Source: an uncultured Lachnoclostridium sp.
Lineage (GTDB): Bacteria > Bacillota > Clostridia > Lachnospirales > Lachnospiraceae
Assembly: GCA_958425285.1 (NCBI GenBank)
Contig: CATZVV010000061.1
Coordinates: forward strand, 1-8,649
DNA: 8,649 bases
Direction of reading: 5' to 3'
A model generated the notes under the pieces. The model was not told the DNA's origin and ran no database searches. It worked only from the letters and a program-made list of their open reading frames with translations. The position numbers and the translations under genes were made by a program. The first letter of the stretch is position 1. Each line of letters opens with the position of its first letter. Below are positions 6,660 to 8,649 of this stretch, in pieces.

Positions 6660-8322
6660 GTTCCTTCTTTCCTTTCTTTTGGTGGTAATAGTAGAAAATA
6701 GTACAGGTCAGTACAAGGACTGTAAAAAAAGTCGGGAGAATCCTATATACTTTTAGGGGGCCAGATGTATGATCTGTGGAAGAGGATGTAAAAGTATATA
6801 CACCGGTTTTATTGATTTTAATAGAACTGTTCTGTTCCTTATCTGTTAATTTACTGTCTGGAATAGTGGTTAACGGCTGTCCGGCATTCGAGATAGAAAT
6901 GTCAAATGTATTTTTGCTTGTTTTACGTATACTGATAATAAGTACTTCGCTATCTGACAAATTTAATGAAAGAAGGTATTTAGTCGGGATGCTAAGGACA
7001 GCCCCATTATGTTCAAAGGAAATAAAATCAGGATTTGATTCTGCCATAATCCGAAGCCGTTCCCCAGTGATGGAAGTACGGTCACGGCTGAATTCTTCCG
7101 TTACCGGGGCAGAAGGCTCTCCTATTCCAGAATTTGGTTGAGAACTTTTTGCTGCGGCGTGAATCGTGGAGGTCAGGAAAGGTTGTGCCTGATTCAATAA
7201 GCTTGAAATCGAAATGGTGGATCTACTTGTATTATTTGTGTATTTTTGTGAACTTGTAATGCCTATTACGGTTCCTTTGTCCGGAATAGAAGTGCTCTGA
7301 TTTACTGCATAAGTTTCGGTTGCATTTTTTATCTGTATAGGTAGCGGGTTTTCCATCAAAGTTCCTAAATTTTCAAAGTATGCGATATGGTTGGAAACCG
7401 GAGCGGGCGATGCCGAAGCTTCGGATGGAGAGGAAGAAGGCGGTGCCGGTTTTACGGATGGAAGCAGTAAAGGGATTTTTGTAGGAGTAGCTGCAGGGGT
7501 ATGTGTAGGGGTAGCTATAGGAAGTCTGGTAGGTGTAGGTGTCTTAGGGATGATTTGAAGAATATCCTCACTTGGATTGGATTCAAAGTCTCCTCCGTCG
7601 CGGTCGCCCCCAATGGTTGTACTTATTATTGGTTCACTTTGTTTTTGAATACAGATGATATTAGAAATCTGTCCCTCATTTTCAAATTTATAATAGTAGT
7701 ATATATTCTCTTTAAATTGACTGGAAGGAAATTGGATGGCATCAGGATATACCTTGATTTGCTCTGAAGAGTCTTTTGTTTCCCAATTAGAACAGGACAG
7801 TTCATCAAATGAAAGTAATTCCTTTGATTCAAAAAACGAATAGGTTATCGTATGGTAATTTGTAAACGGATATATAAAACTTAAGGTAATACAGTCAGTT
7901 GAGGTATATGTTTGAAATACCTCAAATTCGGAAGTGTCAGCAACGCAGACAGGTATTGTGTAATGCTCCTGATAGCAGTCTGCCAATACATAATTGTCGG
8001 TGTCATAAGAAAGGTGCAAATCAATCTTATAATGCCCTTTTTTTTGGATATCTACATCTGAATCGTCCAAAGTAAGTTCTATTATTGTACCGGTATCACT
8101 GCTTGTGTTAACTGCCATAAGGGTGGTAGGGAAGTCACACATATCTGATTCAAAAAGGTCTGAACCGATTTCGTATATAAGCGGTGTGGTAAAGAAGTTC
8201 AAATCATAAATCAGGTCAATCATAATTTTGCTGGAGTCAGCTTTTGCCGATGGGACATCCGATATTAACAAGAGGCTGATCGAAAAAAGCAGGAAATATA
8301 TATATAGTTTCTTTTGTTTCAT
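6649..8322 (-). CDS. Uncharacterised membrane-anchored extracellular protein with Thr-Pro linker
   Basis: I do not recognise this 557-residue protein as a named family. Residues 1-28 are a signal peptide with a likely AKA-D cleavage after Ala28 and no lipobox. Residues 29-235 form a beta-rich extracellular region holding six cysteines (62, 116, 126, 144, 177, 224). Its GHYKIDLHLSYDTDNY segment followed by IPVCVADTSEFEVF is reminiscent of bacterial Ig-like strands. Residues 259-308 are a Thr/Pro/Ser/Ala linker. About 420-515 contain a second beta-rich segment (NGAVLSIPTKYL, then TGVYTFTSS) recalling modules of surface-layer-type proteins. Residues 529-546 are a membrane helix followed by a basic tail (HQKKGKKEHEN), giving an outside-in anchor. 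GGGAG, 10 nt before the ATG, supports the start. It lies 16 nt after the LytTR gene and overlaps the kinase gene, so it is probably an accessory sensor or a dedicated output. The topology is well supported; the function is not. Confidence 0.85.
   Translation of the reverse strand: MKQKKLYIYFLLFSISLLLISDVPSAKADSSKIMIDLIYDLNFFTTPLIYEIGSDLFESDMCDFPTTLMAVNTSSDTGTIIELTLDDSDVDIQKKGHYKIDLHLSYDTDNYVLADCYQEHYTIPVCVADTSEFEVFQTYTSTDCITLSFIYPFTNYHTITYSFFESKELLSFDELSCSNWETKDSSEQIKVYPDAIQFPSSQFKENIYYYYKFENEGQISNIICIQKQSEPIISTTIGGDRDGGDFESNPSEDILQIIPKTPTPTRLPIATPTHTPAATPTKIPLLLPSVKPAPPSSSPSEASASPAPVSNHIAYFENLGTLMENPLPIQIKNATETYAVNQSTSIPDKGTVIGITSSQKYTNNTSRSTISISSLLNQAQPFLTSTIHAAAKSSQPNSGIGEPSAPVTEEFSRDRTSITGERLRIMAESNPDFISFEHNGAVLSIPTKYLLSLNLSDSEVLIISIRKTSKNTFDISISNAGQPLTTIPDSKLTDKEQNSSIKINKTGVYTFTSSSTDHTSGPLKVYRILPTFFTVLVLTCTIFYYYHQKKGKKEHEN
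6660..6675 (-). promoter_or_regulatory. Ribosome binding site of the kinase gene inside the upstream gene's tail codons
   Basis: AAAGGA (6675-6670) lies 10 nt before the kinase ATG, and a second AAGGA (6666-6662) only 2 nt before it. These purines are also the codons for the C-terminal K-G-K-K-E of the surface protein, so one sequence encodes both the positive-inside tail and the ribosome site. This supports ATG at 6659 as the start and implies translational coupling. Confidence 0.65.
7471..7542 (-). repeat. Thr-Pro repeat tract encoding the linker of the surface protein
   Basis: This stretch encodes residues 261-284, built from imperfect copies of (A)TPT with TPTPT, ATPTHTP and ATPTKIP. The plus-strand DNA shows repeated GTAGG/GTAGC units. 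Such tracts are extended, protease-resistant spacers and often sites of O-glycosylation in surface proteins (general knowledge). Short tandem units can expand or contract between strains. Confidence 0.75.
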
Positions 8323-8338
8323 TTTACAGGTGCTCCCT

Positions 8339-8649
8339 TTATTGGTTTTTGTTAATGTTATAATTTAAAAATTCTTTTTTTGCTTCCGGCATTTTTCGTC
8401 GGCTGATTGGTACAACTTCATGATTTTCAAGAATAAAGTGTTCTTTTGTTATTTTTGAAACATAATCCATATTGACAATAAAGCCTTTGGAAGGACTATA
8501 AAAACGTGAATCGCTCATTAGCGGTTCAACTGTTTTCATAAAATTGATTCCAGAGGATTGGCTCAAGACCTTATTTTGCAGATGAACTTCTGTTGTCCTT
8601 AAAACAGATGAGACATAATAAATTTTCGGATACGGAATATATACAGGTG
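8339..8649 (-). CDS. LytTR-family response regulator, C-terminal DNA-binding domain (partial)
   Basis: The frame enters from the right edge and ends at TAA (8341-8339), giving at least 102 residues of a protein whose N-terminus is outside the window. It begins ...YIPYPKIYYVSSVLRTTEVHL and contains FYSPSKGFIVNMDYVSKI and FILENHEVVPISRRKM. This is the LytTR fold: the strand 'I-Y-V', the F-x-x-x-x-x-(F/Y)IVN segment, and the 'ipiSRR' strand near the end. LytTR domains bind paired short direct repeats and are normally joined to an N-terminal receiver domain, which would lie outside this window. A TTG at 8566 could be read as a start, but the frame stays open upstream with matching LytTR sequence, so it is not the real start. 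As first gene of the unit containing the GHKL kinase, it is its probable phosphorylation partner. Confidence 0.9.
   Translation of the reverse strand, partial: PVYIPYPKIYYVSSVLRTTEVHLQNKVLSQSSGINFMKTVEPLMSDSRFYSPSKGFIVNMDYVSKITKEHFILENHEVVPISRRKMPEAKKEFLNYNINKNQ

Noticed and set aside
6776..7141. 121-codon plus-strand open frame
   Set aside because: Antisense to the second beta-rich region of the surface protein; no ribosome site or recognisable motif.
7399..7548. Possible CRISPR-like or noncoding tandem repeat
   Set aside because: The short repeats are codon-phased and encode a Thr/Pro-rich linker; there are no spacers or palindromic repeats.
8339..8566. A stand-alone 75-residue LytTR protein starting at TTG 8566
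   Set aside because: The same frame continues without a stop to the window edge and carries the preceding LytTR strands, so the gene is simply truncated by the window.

Overview
The window looks like chromosomal DNA from an anaerobic, low-GC, probably spore-forming Firmicute of the Clostridia, most likely a Lachnospiraceae-type gut bacterium. This is an inference from AT-rich sequence with strong GGAGG-type ribosome sites, a LytTR regulator with a 7TMR-DISM/GHKL sensor kinase, a surface protein with a Thr-Pro linker, and a MarR plus heterodimeric ABC exporter operon. No rRNA, tRNA, CRISPR array, insertion sequence or phage gene is visible.

Layout. (1) Positions 1-311, minus strand: the first 103 codons of a gene running off the left edge. 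It has a small beta-rich, carboxypeptidase-regulatory-like N-terminal region of the kind seen in clostridial peptidoglycan-binding/spore-associated proteins. A sigma-K-like promoter lies upstream. (2) Positions 381-4718, plus strand: a drug-export operon. A near-consensus sigma-A promoter (381-409) is followed at once by a 34-bp palindrome (419-452), the probable operator of the MarR-family repressor encoded at 501-926. A 126-bp intercistronic stretch comes next. It carries a 23-codon open frame ending one base before the next start, plus RNA pairings that could form a pseudoknot next to the ribosome site. Two ABC exporter half-transporters follow (1053-2795 and 2792-4645, ATGA overlap), then a strong terminator (4652-4718). 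The two ABC proteins form a textbook asymmetric heterodimer: the first has a degenerate Walker B (D for E) and H-loop (Q for H), and the second has a deviant LSQGQ signature. (3) Positions 8649-4743, minus strand: a sensory operon converging on the exporter. In transcription order it holds the C-terminal end of a LytTR response regulator (8649-8339, cut by the window edge), an uncharacterised signal-peptide/single-TM surface protein with a Thr-Pro linker (8322-6649), and a 7TMR-DISM GHKL histidine kinase (6659-4743) overlapping it by 11 nt.

How they work together. The first unit is probably a drug- or stress-inducible exporter: MarR controls initiation, and the leader ahead of the ABC genes may add post-initiation control. 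The second unit is a two-component system with a membrane-anchored extracellular protein translated between regulator and kinase. That protein is the most plausible undescribed component here and may act as an accessory sensor or an output under the pair's control. No sequence evidence links the two operons functionally beyond their convergent arrangement.
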